Of a DNA stretch of 64,000 nt, positions 33,951-42,853 are shown one piece after another. The stretch is from assembly GCF_048270265.1 (NCBI RefSeq), contig NZ_JBLWTD010000015.1:1-64000 (forward strand), written 5' to 3'. The notes under the pieces are model-generated. The model made no database searches. It was not told the origin of the DNA and saw only the letters and a program-made list of their open reading frames with translations. A program made the position numbers and the translations under genes. This DNA comes from Maricaulis sp048270265 (GTDB lineage: Bacteria; Pseudomonadota; Alphaproteobacteria; Caulobacterales; Maricaulaceae). Every line of letters starts with the position of its first letter. Within the stretch, counting starts at the first letter, position 1.

Positions 33951-35489
33951 ATGTTTCAAATGCGAGCGATCGCAGCTGCATCCGTGTGCGCTGCGCTGAC
34001 CCTTTCCCCCGGCCCGGGCATCGCCCAGCCCGTGATCGACACGGTCCAACTCGGCGACCGCATTGATCGCTATTTCACGACCTCGGAACAGAATGGCGTC
34101 GTCCCCGGTGCGATCATCGTCTCGAGAGGCGGGGAGCGGATTTACGAGGCCTATTACGGGCTCGCCGATCGCGCCGCGGGGCGTGGTTTTGACGAGAACA
34201 CGATTTTCGACATCGGATCGCTCACCAAGCAATTCACCGCAGCGGCGATTCTCATCCTTGCCGACCGAGGCGCGATCGCGCTGACGGACACGCTGGACCG
34301 GTATTTCGACAATGTGCCGGCCGACAAGGCCTCGATCACGATCGACCAGCTGTTGAGTCATTCCTCCGGCCTGTCGGACGATACCGGCGCCTTTGCCGGG
34401 TCGGATTTCGATCCCTTCATTTCCGAGCAGCAAGTCATGGCGATGGTGTTGGCCAGCCCGCTCACCTCACAGCCGGGTACGCGTTATGAATATACAAATG
34501 CGGGCTATTCCGTGCTGGCCGCGATCATCGAGCACGTGTCGGGTCAGGATTACGAGACCTTCCTGCGGCAGGTCCTGTTTGAGCCCGCCGGCATGGACAA
34601 TACCGGACAGCGTCAGCTGGAGTGGAGTGAGGACACGGCCGCCCGCGGCTATGATTATCGGCGCGCCGATCCGCAACGGGCAGATCTGGGGCACTTGTTT
34701 TTGAACCTCTGGCAGAACGAGCCGGTTACCTGGCATCTGCTGGGCAATGGCGGCATCCACTCCACGCCCGCCGATCTGGAGCGTTGGCACCAGGCGTTGC
34801 AGCAGGGGCGTATCCTGTCGCCTTCCTCCCTCCGGCTTTACCAGGCGCCCCATTCGCCAAGGGTCGCACCGGCGAGTCAGGGGTTCACGCATTATGGCTA
34901 TGGCTGGGCGGTCGGGACCAGTCCGGCAGGAACGCCGGTGCTCAGTCACAATGGTGGAAATTCAATTTTCTTCGCGTCCATCCACCGCTACGTCCAGGAG
35001 GATATTCTCGTCATTCACATGACCAATGAGGCCAGCCGCGAGATCGAGCGGATGGGCTATGATGTCGGCCGGATGATCTTCGACCCGGCTTTCGAACCCG
35101 CCCCGATACCGCCCTATGCCCTCCGCCTGGCGCTCGATTTTGCTGCCTCGCATGATGTGAGTGATGCTCCCGCGCTTATTCCCTTCATCGAGGCGCGAAC
35201 TGGCCGGGCGCTTGAGGCAGCATGGGTGCTCAATCGCGTCGGCTTCCGCCTGCTGGCTGAGGGGCGTCATGGCTGGGCCGTCGCGGTTCTGCGGGCCAAT
35301 ACCGAACGCTTCCCGGGCGACGGAAATCTCCATGACAGCCTGGCGACGGCCTATCAGCGGGCCGGTGACCTTGACGCTGCCATCGCGGAATTTCGCCGGG
35401 CGCTTGAACTGGCGCCTCGGGACGGGACGTGTTTCTGGTGTGCGGACTCGACCAATGGCCTCGCTGAACTCGGTGCGCTGCCGGAGTGA
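33951..35489 (+). CDS. Exported class C beta-lactamase-fold serine hydrolase with TPR tail
   Basis: 512-residue exported protein of the serine beta-lactamase/D-Ala-D-Ala carboxypeptidase (S12) fold. A signal peptide ends near residue 25 (GIAQP). The catalytic set is complete: S90-L-T-K93, Y181-T-N183 and H333-N-G-G336. The C-terminal ~110 residues form TPR-like helices (RALEAAWVLNRVGFRLLAEG, DGNLHDSLATAYQRAGDLDA). Homologues include esterases, peptidases and AmpC; true beta-lactamase activity cannot be claimed. AAGGAGAAG upstream fixes the ATG. It follows the membrane-bound regulator by 80 bases on the same strand, which suggests cotranscription and regulation by it. Confidence 0.85.
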   Translation: MFQMRAIAAASVCAALTLSPGPGIAQPVIDTVQLGDRIDRYFTTSEQNGVVPGAIIVSRGGERIYEAYYGLADRAAGRGFDENTIFDIGSLTKQFTAAAILILADRGAIALTDTLDRYFDNVPADKASITIDQLLSHSSGLSDDTGAFAGSDFDPFISEQQVMAMVLASPLTSQPGTRYEYTNAGYSVLAAIIEHVSGQDYETFLRQVLFEPAGMDNTGQRQLEWSEDTAARGYDYRRADPQRADLGHLFLNLWQNEPVTWHLLGNGGIHSTPADLERWHQALQQGRILSPSSLRLYQAPHSPRVAPASQGFTHYGYGWAVGTSPAGTPVLSHNGGNSIFFASIHRYVQEDILVIHMTNEASREIERMGYDVGRMIFDPAFEPAPIPPYALRLALDFAASHDVSDAPALIPFIEARTGRALEAAWVLNRVGFRLLAEGRHGWAVAVLRANTERFPGDGNLHDSLATAYQRAGDLDAAIAEFRRALELAPRDGTCFWCADSTNGLAELGALPE

Positions 35490-35546
35490 ACAGACCGGAT
35501 GCTGAAGCAGCCCGGGTCACCTTTGCGGTGCGCCCGGGCTGCCAGC

Positions 35547-37490
35547 CTATTCGCTTTCACCGCGCAGATAGGTATCCAGGAAGCTGAGATAGGCCTCTGA
35601 CGCCGTGATGCGGTTGTCGCGGCCGCGGAAGCCGTGGCCTTCATCGGGGAAGAGGACGTATTCGACCGGCACGCCATTGGCGCGCACGGCGGCGACCATT
35701 TCATCGCTCTCCACCTGTAGCACGCGCGGATCATTGGCGCCCTGGATGACCATCAGCGGCTTGGTGATGCTGTCGGCGTGAAAGAGCGGCGAGATGGCGC
35801 GGTGACGTTCGGCATCGGTCGCCGGATTGCCCATTTCATCATAGAGCGACTCGCGGAAACTCTCCCACCAGGGCGGGATGGAGGCGAGGGTGCGCTCCCA
35901 ATTGGTGACGCCGAAAATATCGATCCCGACCTCGAAGGCGTCGGGATGGAAGGCGAGGGCGGCAACCGTCATGAAGCCGCCATAGGAGCCGCCGATCACG
36001 CCGACCTGGTCGTCGCGCACCCAGTCGAGCGAGCGCAGATAATCGCCGGCCGCGACAATGTCCTGCAGGTCTTCCTCGCCATGGCGCCGGTCATCCATGT
36101 GGAAGAAGGTTTTGCCATAGCCCGAGGAGCCGCGATTATTGGCGGCGTAGACGGCATAGCCGTGATTGACGAGGTGCTGGATCATCGCCGAATAGCCGAT
36201 CCGGCTCTGACCGCCCGGCCCGCCATGGACCATGACGAGGGCGGGCACGGGATTGTCGGCGCTGGAACCATGCGGGCGATAGAGGATGCCCGGAATTTCC
36301 ACGCCGTCGAAACTGGCAAAACGCACCACTTCGGCATCGACCATATCGGCCTCGCTGATCGCCGGATTGAGGGCCTGGGTCAGCTGGGTGTGGGCCTGGG
36401 TGGCCAGGTCCACGATATGGAGGTTGGAGGGTGAGGTAGCGGCATTGATCATGAAGGCGATCGAGCCCTCATCGCGGGAAAAACGGACCGAACCGAGATC
36501 GCCGGCCGGCAGATCGGGCAGGGCGAGCGCCTGGCCGGTCTGCAGATCGGTGATGGTCACCTCGGTACGGGCATCGGCATTGATGCCGGTCACCAGAAAA
36601 CGGCCCGAGGGTGAGTAGGTGACGAACTGGACGTCCCAGTCGGCGGTCACCACCGGGGCGCGCTCTCCGGTGGCGAGGTCATATGACCAGGCCTGGGAGA
36701 ATTCGCCGAATTCGTCGGTGGCATAGATCAGGGCGCTGCTGTCGGCCGTGAAGGTGTAGGCGCTATAGGCGATATTGCCCTCATGGGCCGTGATCAGGAC
36801 CGGCTCCGCATTGTCCGCGGCGCGGTCGACCAGCAGGATGTCGCTATCGGCCGAGGTGCGATTGCGCACCAGCGCAAGCCAGCGACCATCCGGGCTGACC
36901 GCGCTGATCGAGAGGGCGTCGGTGTTTTCAAACAGGACGCTGCTCTCATAGCTCAGCGTGTCGTATTGATAGACATCGAAGGCACCGGCATCGCGGGCAT
37001 TGGTGGCAATCCAGATATCGTTGCCATCGGGCGAGAAGCCGATGAACTGGGCCTTGACGTTTTCGCCGGGGGTGAGGTCGTTCAGGCGGCCATCGAGTTC
37101 GCGGACATAGACATGATTGAGCTCGTCGCCGCCGCCATCGAAGGTGACCAGGACGCGATCATCATTCGGGAACCAGCTGATCGCCGCCGTCGCGCTTGTG
37201 GTTGAATCCGTCAGCGCCTCGCGCTCACCGGAAACCGGATCGACCGCATAGGCATTATAGACGCCGGTTTCGTCCGAGGAGATGAGGATGCGGCCATCGG
37301 AGGCGGCAAAGGCAAAGCCCGCACTGTCCGCCATGCCGAAGCTGGTGGTCATGAAGAAGGTGGCGGCATCGTATCGCGTCACCGTTGGCGCCGGCGCATC
37401 GATGGCGGCGGGCGGAGCCTGGTCAGCGGGCTGGCAGGCCGCCAGTCCGAGTGCGAGTGCCGCACTGATTGCGAAATACTTCATGCTCAT
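35547..37490 (-). CDS. S9 family peptidase (prolyl oligopeptidase type)
   Basis: 647-residue exported peptidase. An N-terminal lipobox-like stretch (LALGLAACQP) predicts a lipoprotein. Residues about 50-390 form the beta-propeller, with repeated blade strands (WFPNDDRVLVTFD, FSPDGNDIWIATN, YSPSGRFLVTGI). The C-terminal alpha/beta-hydrolase has VIGGSYGGFMTV with the nucleophile Ser, QGANDPRV with the Asp and PDEGHGFRG with the His. S9 enzymes (DPP4/ACPH type) release short peptides or acyl residues. It converges with the S12-type gene and lies downstream of groESL on the same strand, beyond a terminator. Confidence 0.92.
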   Translation of the reverse strand: MSMKYFAISAALALGLAACQPADQAPPAAIDAPAPTVTRYDAATFFMTTSFGMADSAGFAFAASDGRILISSDETGVYNAYAVDPVSGEREALTDSTTSATAAISWFPNDDRVLVTFDGGGDELNHVYVRELDGRLNDLTPGENVKAQFIGFSPDGNDIWIATNARDAGAFDVYQYDTLSYESSVLFENTDALSISAVSPDGRWLALVRNRTSADSDILLVDRAADNAEPVLITAHEGNIAYSAYTFTADSSALIYATDEFGEFSQAWSYDLATGERAPVVTADWDVQFVTYSPSGRFLVTGINADARTEVTITDLQTGQALALPDLPAGDLGSVRFSRDEGSIAFMINAATSPSNLHIVDLATQAHTQLTQALNPAISEADMVDAEVVRFASFDGVEIPGILYRPHGSSADNPVPALVMVHGGPGGQSRIGYSAMIQHLVNHGYAVYAANNRGSSGYGKTFFHMDDRRHGEEDLQDIVAAGDYLRSLDWVRDDQVGVIGGSYGGFMTVAALAFHPDAFEVGIDIFGVTNWERTLASIPPWWESFRESLYDEMGNPATDAERHRAISPLFHADSITKPLMVIQGANDPRVLQVESDEMVAAVRANGVPVEYVLFPDEGHGFRGRDNRITASEAYLSFLDTYLRGESE

Positions 37491-37540
37491 CTCCCCAAAT
37501 CCATGTTGCGCGCATCATAGCGCAGGGTGGGATGGGAACC

Positions 37541-37578
37541 AGCAAAGAAAAAGGCCGCCCCCGGCGGGAGCGGCCTTT
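37541..37578 (-). terminator. Intrinsic terminator of groESL
   Basis: A 9-bp stem (37550-37558 with 37570-37578) whose minus-strand reading runs into tttttctttg. It lies 33 bases after the groEL stop, between groEL and the S9 peptidase gene. Confidence 0.85.
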
Positions 37579-37611
37579 CCTTTGACATTCAGCCGGAGCT
37601 GAACGGCGTGA

Positions 37612-39267
37612 TTACATCATGCCGCCCATTCCGCCCATTCCGCCCATGCCGCCCATGTCGGGCATGCCGCCACCAGCGGACTCATCCTTTGGTGCGTCGG
37701 CGACAGCGGCTTCCGTGGTGATCAGCAGGGAAGCAACCGAAGCGGCATCCTGCAGAGCGGTACGGACAACCTTGGCCGGGTCGATGACACCGAATGCGAG
37801 CATGTCGCCATACTCTTCGGTCTGGGCGTTGAAGCCGAAGGTGAGAGAAGCGTTTTCCATGACCTTGCCGACCACGATCGAGCCTTCGACACCGGAGTTT
37901 TCGGCGATCTGGCGGATCGGGGACTGCAGGGCGCGCGAGATGATTGCGATACCCTGGGTCTGGTCAGGATTGTCGCCCTTCATGCCGATCAGCTTCAGGG
38001 AAGCCTTCAGCAGAGCAACACCACCGCCTGGCACGATGCCTTCTTCAACGGCCGCGCGGGTCGCATTGAGGGCGTCGTCGACGCGGTCCTTCTTCTCTTT
38101 CACTTCCATTTCGGTCGCGCCGCCGACCTTGATCACGGCAACACCGCCAGCCAGCTTGGCCAGACGTTCCTGCAGCTTTTCACGGTCGTAATCGGAGGTG
38201 GTTTCCTCGACCTGGCGACGGATCTGGGTGACCCGGGCTTCGATCGCGGCACCTTCGCCGGCACCGTCGACGATGGTGGTATCGTCCTTGGTGATGCCAA
38301 CGCGCTTGGCCGTGCCGAGCATGTCGAGGGTGACGGTCTCAAGCTTGATGCCGAGGTCTTCGGAGATGACCTGGCCACCGGTGAGGATGGCAATGTCTTC
38401 CAGCATCGACTTGCGACGATCGCCGAAGCCCGGTGCCTTGACGGCAGCGATCTTCAGGCCGCCACGCAGCTTGTTGACCACGAGGGTCGCCAGGGCTTCG
38501 CCTTCAACGTCTTCCGCGATGATCAGCAGAGGACGGCCGGACTGAACAACGGTTTCCAGGATCGGCAGCATGGGCTGAAGCGAGGTGAGCTTCTTCTCGT
38601 GCAGCAGGATGTAGGGCTCTTCGAGCTCGACCGTCATCTTCTCGGCATTGGTGATGAAGTAAGGCGAGAGGTAACCGCGGTCGAACTGCATGCCTTCAAC
38701 GACGTCCAGTTCGGTGTCGAGGGATTTGGCTTCTTCAACCGTGATGACGCCTTCATTGCCGACCTTTTCCATGGCCTTGGCAATCATGTCACCGATTTCC
38801 GATGCGCCGTTGGCCGAAATGGTGCCGACCTGGGCAACTTCAGCAGTGCCCTTGATCGGGGTGGCAGAGGCCTTGATCTCGGCGACGACGATGGCAACAG
38901 CCTTGTCGATGCCGCGCTTCAGGTCCATCGGGTTCATGCCGGCCGCAACCGACTTCATGCCTTCGCGGACGATGGACTGGGCCAGGACCGTGGCGGTCGT
39001 GGTGCCGTCACCGGCTTCGTCATTGGTCTTCGAGGCGACTTCGCGCAGCATTTGTGCGCCCATGTTCTCGAATTTGTCGGCGAGCTGGATTTCCTTGGCG
39101 ACCGAAACGCCGTCCTTCGTGGTGCGCGGGGCACCGAAGGATTTTTCAAGGACGACATTGCGGCCTTTCGGGCCGAGGGTCACCTTGACGGCGTTGGCAA
39201 GGATATCGACACCGCGCAGCATGCGCTCACGGGCGTCGGAACCGAAGAGTACGTCTTTAGCAGCCAT
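37612..39267 (-). CDS. groEL: Chaperonin GroEL, 60 kDa subunit
   Basis: ATP-driven folding chamber subunit, 551 aa, full length. Conserved stretches: NAVKVTLGPKGRNVVLEKSF, DGTTTATVLAQSIVREG, the apical ITNAEKMTVELEEPYIL, GDRRKSMLEDIAILTGGQVI and the C-terminal Gly-Gly-Met tail (MGGMGGMGGMGGMM). It follows groES by 50 bases in one operon, transcribed from an RpoH-like promoter over a CIRCE operator, so heat and HrcA control are expected. A terminator follows the stop. Only one groEL is in this window; alphaproteobacteria often have more. Confidence 0.99.
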   Translation of the reverse strand: MAAKDVLFGSDARERMLRGVDILANAVKVTLGPKGRNVVLEKSFGAPRTTKDGVSVAKEIQLADKFENMGAQMLREVASKTNDEAGDGTTTATVLAQSIVREGMKSVAAGMNPMDLKRGIDKAVAIVVAEIKASATPIKGTAEVAQVGTISANGASEIGDMIAKAMEKVGNEGVITVEEAKSLDTELDVVEGMQFDRGYLSPYFITNAEKMTVELEEPYILLHEKKLTSLQPMLPILETVVQSGRPLLIIAEDVEGEALATLVVNKLRGGLKIAAVKAPGFGDRRKSMLEDIAILTGGQVISEDLGIKLETVTLDMLGTAKRVGITKDDTTIVDGAGEGAAIEARVTQIRRQVEETTSDYDREKLQERLAKLAGGVAVIKVGGATEMEVKEKKDRVDDALNATRAAVEEGIVPGGGVALLKASLKLIGMKGDNPDQTQGIAIISRALQSPIRQIAENSGVEGSIVVGKVMENASLTFGFNAQTEEYGDMLAFGVIDPAKVVRTALQDAASVASLLITTEAAVADAPKDESAGGGMPDMGGMGGMGGMGGMM

Positions 39268-39317
39268 GGGATTTTTTCCGTTTGCTAGAGTGGGTCAGAA
39301 GGGATCGGGGCGGCCGC

Positions 39318-39608
39318 TCAGGCGCCAACGATGCCCAGGATGTCGGATTCTTTCATGATCAGCAGCTCGGTGCCGTCGAGGGTGACCTCGGTGCCGGACC
39401 ATTTGCCGAACAGGATGCGATCGCCGGCCTTGACGTCGAGGGGACGGACCGAGCCGTCATCCTTGATCGCGCCGGTGCCCACGGAGACGACTTCGCCTTC
39501 CTGGGGCTTTTCCTTGGCGGTGTCAGGGATGATGATCCCGCCTTTGGTGGTGGATTGTTCTTCGAGGCGCTTCACAAGGACGCGGTCGTGCAGAGGACGA
39601 AAGCTCAT
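39318..39608 (-). CDS. groES: Co-chaperonin GroES
   Basis: 10 kDa lid of the GroEL chamber, 96 aa, full length. The sequence starts MSFRPLHDRVLVKRLEEQ, then the mobile loop TTKGGIIIPDTA and the roof region, and ends with ELLIMKESDILGIVGA. The leader of about 55 bases carries a CIRCE operator at 39663-39689. It is first in the groES-groEL operon. Confidence 0.98.
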   Translation of the reverse strand: MSFRPLHDRVLVKRLEEQSTTKGGIIIPDTAKEKPQEGEVVSVGTGAIKDDGSVRPLDVKAGDRILFGKWSGTEVTLDGTELLIMKESDILGIVGA

Positions 39609-39662
39609 CTTGGTGTATCTCCAACAAGAGGACAGAAAATCAAAAACAGCTCGGAAGTGAGT

Positions 39663-39689
39663 TTGGCACTCACGACCGTCGACTGCTAA
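39663..39689 (-). promoter_or_regulatory. CIRCE operator (HrcA site)
   Basis: TTGGCACTC (39663-39671), 9 bases, GACTGCTAA (39681-39689): the CIRCE inverted repeat TTAGCACTC-N9-GAGTGCTAA with one change in each arm. It lies between the groES start and the promoter, at the expected transcription start, where HrcA would block groESL. hrcA itself is not in this window. Confidence 0.9.
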
Positions 39690-39696
39690 CAGAGGG

Positions 39697-39727
39697 GCAG
39701 ATAAGCAGTCGCCATGACGGCGTCAAG
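39697..39727 (-). promoter_or_regulatory. RpoH-type promoter of groESL
   Basis: On the minus strand, CTTG (39724-39727), 18 bases, then CTTATCTGC (39697-39705), close to the alphaproteobacterial RpoH consensus CTTG-N17/18-CYTATNT. The same box includes TTGACG, so the housekeeping sigma may also read it. The start point would fall at about 39690, directly at the CIRCE element. Confidence 0.75.
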
Positions 39728-39879
39728 GGCGCCGATGTGTGCCGGGAAGCGGAAACACGGCGCCGCGTTTTCTGCCGGTCATTTTCCGTTCATCGCGCGA
39801 TTGATATCGCTCCGTCGCAATGCCTGTGATAATAACGCTCTGACGGTCGACGCGACCGCGAAGCTGAGAGGTCGAACCC

Positions 39880-40551
39880 ATGAAGATCCGTACTGCGCTG
39901 ATGACTACCCTGGCTGCGCTGGCCATGACGGCCTGCACCACCACTGACCCCTATACCGGCGAAGTTCGCCCGAATTACACTGGACGTGGCGCGCTGATCG
40001 GCGCTGCCGCCGGCGCTGCGCTGGGCTATCTCACCAATACGTCCGACAGCCAGGAAGGCCGTACCAACGCCCTGATCGGCGCCGGCATTGGCGGTCTCGC
40101 CGGGGCCGGGATCGGCAATTACATGGATCGCCAGGAAACGGCGATGCGCGAGGCGATGTCGGACAGCGGCGTCGGCGTTCGCCGCCAGGGCAATGATCTG
40201 CTGCTGATCATGCCGGGCGATGTGACCTTCGACACCAACTCCTCCTCGATCAAGCCGGACTTCTACCGCATCCTCAATGATGCCGCCGAAGTCCTTAATC
40301 GCTATCCCGCCACCTATGTCGATGTCATCGGTCATGCCGATTCGACCGGGGCGGATGCCTATAACCAGACGCTGTCCGAACAGCGGGCCTCGTCGGTGGG
40401 CAGCTATCTGATCTCCCAGGGCGTGCTGCGCGACCGTTTCTACATCGCCGGCATGGGCGAGCGTTCGCCGATCGCCAGCAATGACACCTCCGAGGGCCGG
40501 GCCCGCAACCGGCGCGTCGAAATCCTGATCCGCCCGCATACGGTTTCCTGA
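39880..40551 (+). CDS. OmpA family lipoprotein, YiaD-like
   Basis: 223-residue outer-membrane lipoprotein. The lipobox is ALAMTAC near residue 19. A Gly-zipper segment at about 37-86 (GALIGAAAGAALGYL, ALIGAGIGGLAGAGIGNYMD) probably crosses or lines the membrane. The C-terminal OmpA domain binds peptidoglycan: NSSSIKPDFYRILNDAAEVL, DVIGHADSTGADAYNQTLSE, RASSVGSYL and GRARNRRVEI. It anchors the outer membrane to the wall. aggtcgaaccc precedes the ATG. A clear terminator follows at 40577-40605, so it is its own transcript, divergent from groESL. Confidence 0.93.
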   Translation: MKIRTALMTTLAALAMTACTTTDPYTGEVRPNYTGRGALIGAAAGAALGYLTNTSDSQEGRTNALIGAGIGGLAGAGIGNYMDRQETAMREAMSDSGVGVRRQGNDLLLIMPGDVTFDTNSSSIKPDFYRILNDAAEVLNRYPATYVDVIGHADSTGADAYNQTLSEQRASSVGSYLISQGVLRDRFYIAGMGERSPIASNDTSEGRARNRRVEILIRPHTVS

Positions 40552-40576
40552 TCCGGGTATCAGCTGACTGGAAGAA

Positions 40577-40605
40577 AGCGGTCCACTCCGGTGGGCCGCT
40601 TTTTT
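40577..40605 (+). terminator. Intrinsic terminator of the OmpA-family gene
   Basis: A 10-bp stem (40577-40586 with 40591-40600, one G-T pair, 4-base loop) with six T residues from 40600. Confidence 0.9.
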
Positions 40606-40736
40606 CTTGCCGGGGAAAAGCGGGGCCGGGTGGCGGTTTACCTTCGTTAACCAAACGACAACCGGTAGAGGATCAGCCTAGCATCAAGCATTGCCACCGA
40701 TTCGTTTTCGGCATTGCCGGTTCAACAAGGCTGCCC

Positions 40737-41942
40737 ATGCCCCGCGCATCAGACATTCTCATTCTGCTCACCTATGTGATGATCGCGGTCGTCGCCGCGG
40801 TCGGGTTCGAGTTCTTCGGCCTGATGTCGACGGCGACAGCCTGGATGATGGGCGCGATCGTGTTCATCGTTGCCGGCATGGCCCATTCCGCAGCCTCGCA
40901 TGCGGCGGAACGCAAGGCGACGGAAGAGGAAATCCGCGGCCTCAAATCGGCCAATCTTGCCCTGGCAGAGGAATTCGAGGCGGCGCAGCGCCGGCTCGAT
41001 GAAATCACCGACGAGCTGCGCTGCGAGGCTGTCGAGCGCGACAATGCCTTCGTGCACGAGGTCAAGGTGCTCGAGGATCTGGTGCGCCGTGTCGGCGAGC
41101 CACTCCCGGACCGGACCGGACCGGCCGTCGAGGCGAGCAGCAAGGCGGTCAATATCGACATCATCCGCGAGGCGCTCCAGGCGAATCGGGTCGATCTCTA
41201 CCTGCAGCCCATCGTCACCCTGCCGCAGCGGCGGATCATGTTTTATGAAAGTTTCACCCGCCTGCGCGACGCGGCTGGCCGCCTGCTGGCGCCGAGCGTC
41301 TTCATAGAGGCCGCCGAACGCGCCGGCCTGATGACCGAGGTCGACAATCTCCTGCTGTTCCGGTGTGTCCAGATCCTGCGCCGTCTGACGCAACAGGATC
41401 GCCGTGTCGGGATCTTCTGCAATGTCTCGGCCCATTCGCTGGCCGATGAGAGCTTCTTCCCGTCCTTCCTCGACTTCATCCGCCAGAACAATGACCTCGC
41501 CGGGGCCCTGATTTTCGAGATCCCGCAGCGTGCCTTCATCGAGCGCAATGCGATTGCGGCGCGCAACATGTCGCGCATGGTCGATTTCGGTTTCCGCTTC
41601 TCGATCGACCAGGTCACGGATGTCGATGTCGATCTCGCCGAGATGCAGCGGGCCGGCGTACGTTTCGTGAAGATCGCCGGCGAGCGCCTGCTCGATGCGG
41701 TCAATAATCTCGAGTCGATTGCCGGACTGGAGCCGGGTTCGATTGCCCATGAAGACATGGCCGGCGTGTTTGCCCGCCACGGCATCGACCTGATCGTCGA
41801 CAAGATCGAATCCGAATCGACCGTGGTCGAAGTGCTCGAGCTCGACGTCGCCTACGGCCAGGGCCATCTGTTCGGCGAGCCGCGCCCGGTGCGTGACGAA
41901 GTGCTCGACGAAGCCGGCAATGTTGTCCGGATGGCCAGCTAG
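40737..41942 (+). CDS. tipF: TipF-like protein with degenerate EAL domain
   Basis: 401-residue inner-membrane protein. Two membrane helices at about 8-28 and 34-50, a coiled coil at about 55-115, then an EAL domain at about 140-385. This architecture is that of TipF, which in Caulobacter binds c-di-GMP and places the flagellum at the new pole. The key EAL motif is altered: E171-S-F-T-R replaces EALLR. Other EAL-family stretches remain (YLQPIVTL, FCNVSAHSLADESFF, FEIPQRAFIERNAIA, FSIDQVTDVDVDL, VRFVKIAGERL), so binding without hydrolysis is likely. A TTAACC half-site upstream might be a CtrA half-box (weak). Confidence 0.85.
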   Translation: MPRASDILILLTYVMIAVVAAVGFEFFGLMSTATAWMMGAIVFIVAGMAHSAASHAAERKATEEEIRGLKSANLALAEEFEAAQRRLDEITDELRCEAVERDNAFVHEVKVLEDLVRRVGEPLPDRTGPAVEASSKAVNIDIIREALQANRVDLYLQPIVTLPQRRIMFYESFTRLRDAAGRLLAPSVFIEAAERAGLMTEVDNLLLFRCVQILRRLTQQDRRVGIFCNVSAHSLADESFFPSFLDFIRQNNDLAGALIFEIPQRAFIERNAIAARNMSRMVDFGFRFSIDQVTDVDVDLAEMQRAGVRFVKIAGERLLDAVNNLESIAGLEPGSIAHEDMAGVFARHGIDLIVDKIESESTVVEVLELDVAYGQGHLFGEPRPVRDEVLDEAGNVVRMAS

Positions 41943-41998
41943 CAAGCGCCCAGCGGGTCAGGATTGACCTGACGCGGCGGCGCTGCTTCAACCCGCTC

Positions 41999-42853
41999 AT
42001 GACCCAGCCTGTTTGCCTGTCCGAGCTACGTGACCGCTATGACGTCCTGTATTGCGATGTCTGGGGCGTGATCCGTGATGGCCGCCGGCTCTTGCCCGCC
42101 GCTGTCGACGCCCTCATCCGCTTTCGCCAGTCGGGCGGATTTGTCTGCCTCGTCTCCAACTCGCCGCAACGCGCGCGCGGCCTGGCGGCCCACCTGGACC
42201 AGATGGGCATGCCCGGTGGCAGTATCGATGCGATCGTCACCTCGGGCGATGCGATCCATGCGGAGCTGGCCAAGCGAATGCCCGGCCGCGCCCTGCGGAT
42301 CGGGCCGGATGATGATGACGCGCTCTATGAGGGGCTGGACATCCGCTTCACCGACCTCGCCGACGCGGATTTCATCAGCTGTACCGGGCCGGATGATTAC
42401 TGGAACGGCAAGCCGGAGGACTATCGCGGCGTGCTGGAAGCGGCGCTTGAGCGCGATCTCGATCTGGTCTGTGCCAATCCCGACATTGTCGTGCAGTCCG
42501 GGGACCGGCTGGTCTATTGCGCCGGTGCCATTGCGCGCCTGTACACCCAGATGGGCGGGCGGAGCATTGTCGCGGGCAAGCCGCACCGGCCGATCTACGA
42601 ACTGGCACGGGCCAGGGTCGAGGCGTCGGGCCGGTCTGTCGACCTAAAGCGGGTTCTGGCCATTGGCGACGGGCCGGAGACCGATATCGCCGGTGCCATG
42701 CGCATCGGCATCGATGCGGTCTTCATCGCCGACGGCATCCACGCCGCAGACCTGAACAGCGACAGTCTCGATTCCGAAACTGTCGCTGACATGTTGGATG
42801 ACTATGGGGTGCAGGCGCGCTGGTGGGCGCCCAAACTGGTCTGGTCGGCCTAG
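41999..42853 (+). CDS. HAD-superfamily hydrolase, TIGR01459 type
   Basis: 284-residue cytosolic HAD-IIA phosphatase-like enzyme. Motif I is DVLYCDVWGVIRDG with the nucleophile Asp, motif II LVSNSPQRARG, and the late motif AIGDGPETDIAGAMRIG with the metal Asp. The alphaproteobacterial TIGR01459 group is placed near NagD-like nucleotide or sugar phosphatases; the substrate is unknown. The gene starts 57 bases after tipF on the same strand, and its stop overlaps the stop of the convergent cheZ gene by 4 bases. Confidence 0.85.
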   Translation: MTQPVCLSELRDRYDVLYCDVWGVIRDGRRLLPAAVDALIRFRQSGGFVCLVSNSPQRARGLAAHLDQMGMPGGSIDAIVTSGDAIHAELAKRMPGRALRIGPDDDDALYEGLDIRFTDLADADFISCTGPDDYWNGKPEDYRGVLEAALERDLDLVCANPDIVVQSGDRLVYCAGAIARLYTQMGGRSIVAGKPHRPIYELARARVEASGRSVDLKRVLAIGDGPETDIAGAMRIGIDAVFIADGIHAADLNSDSLDSETVADMLDDYGVQARWWAPKLVWSA

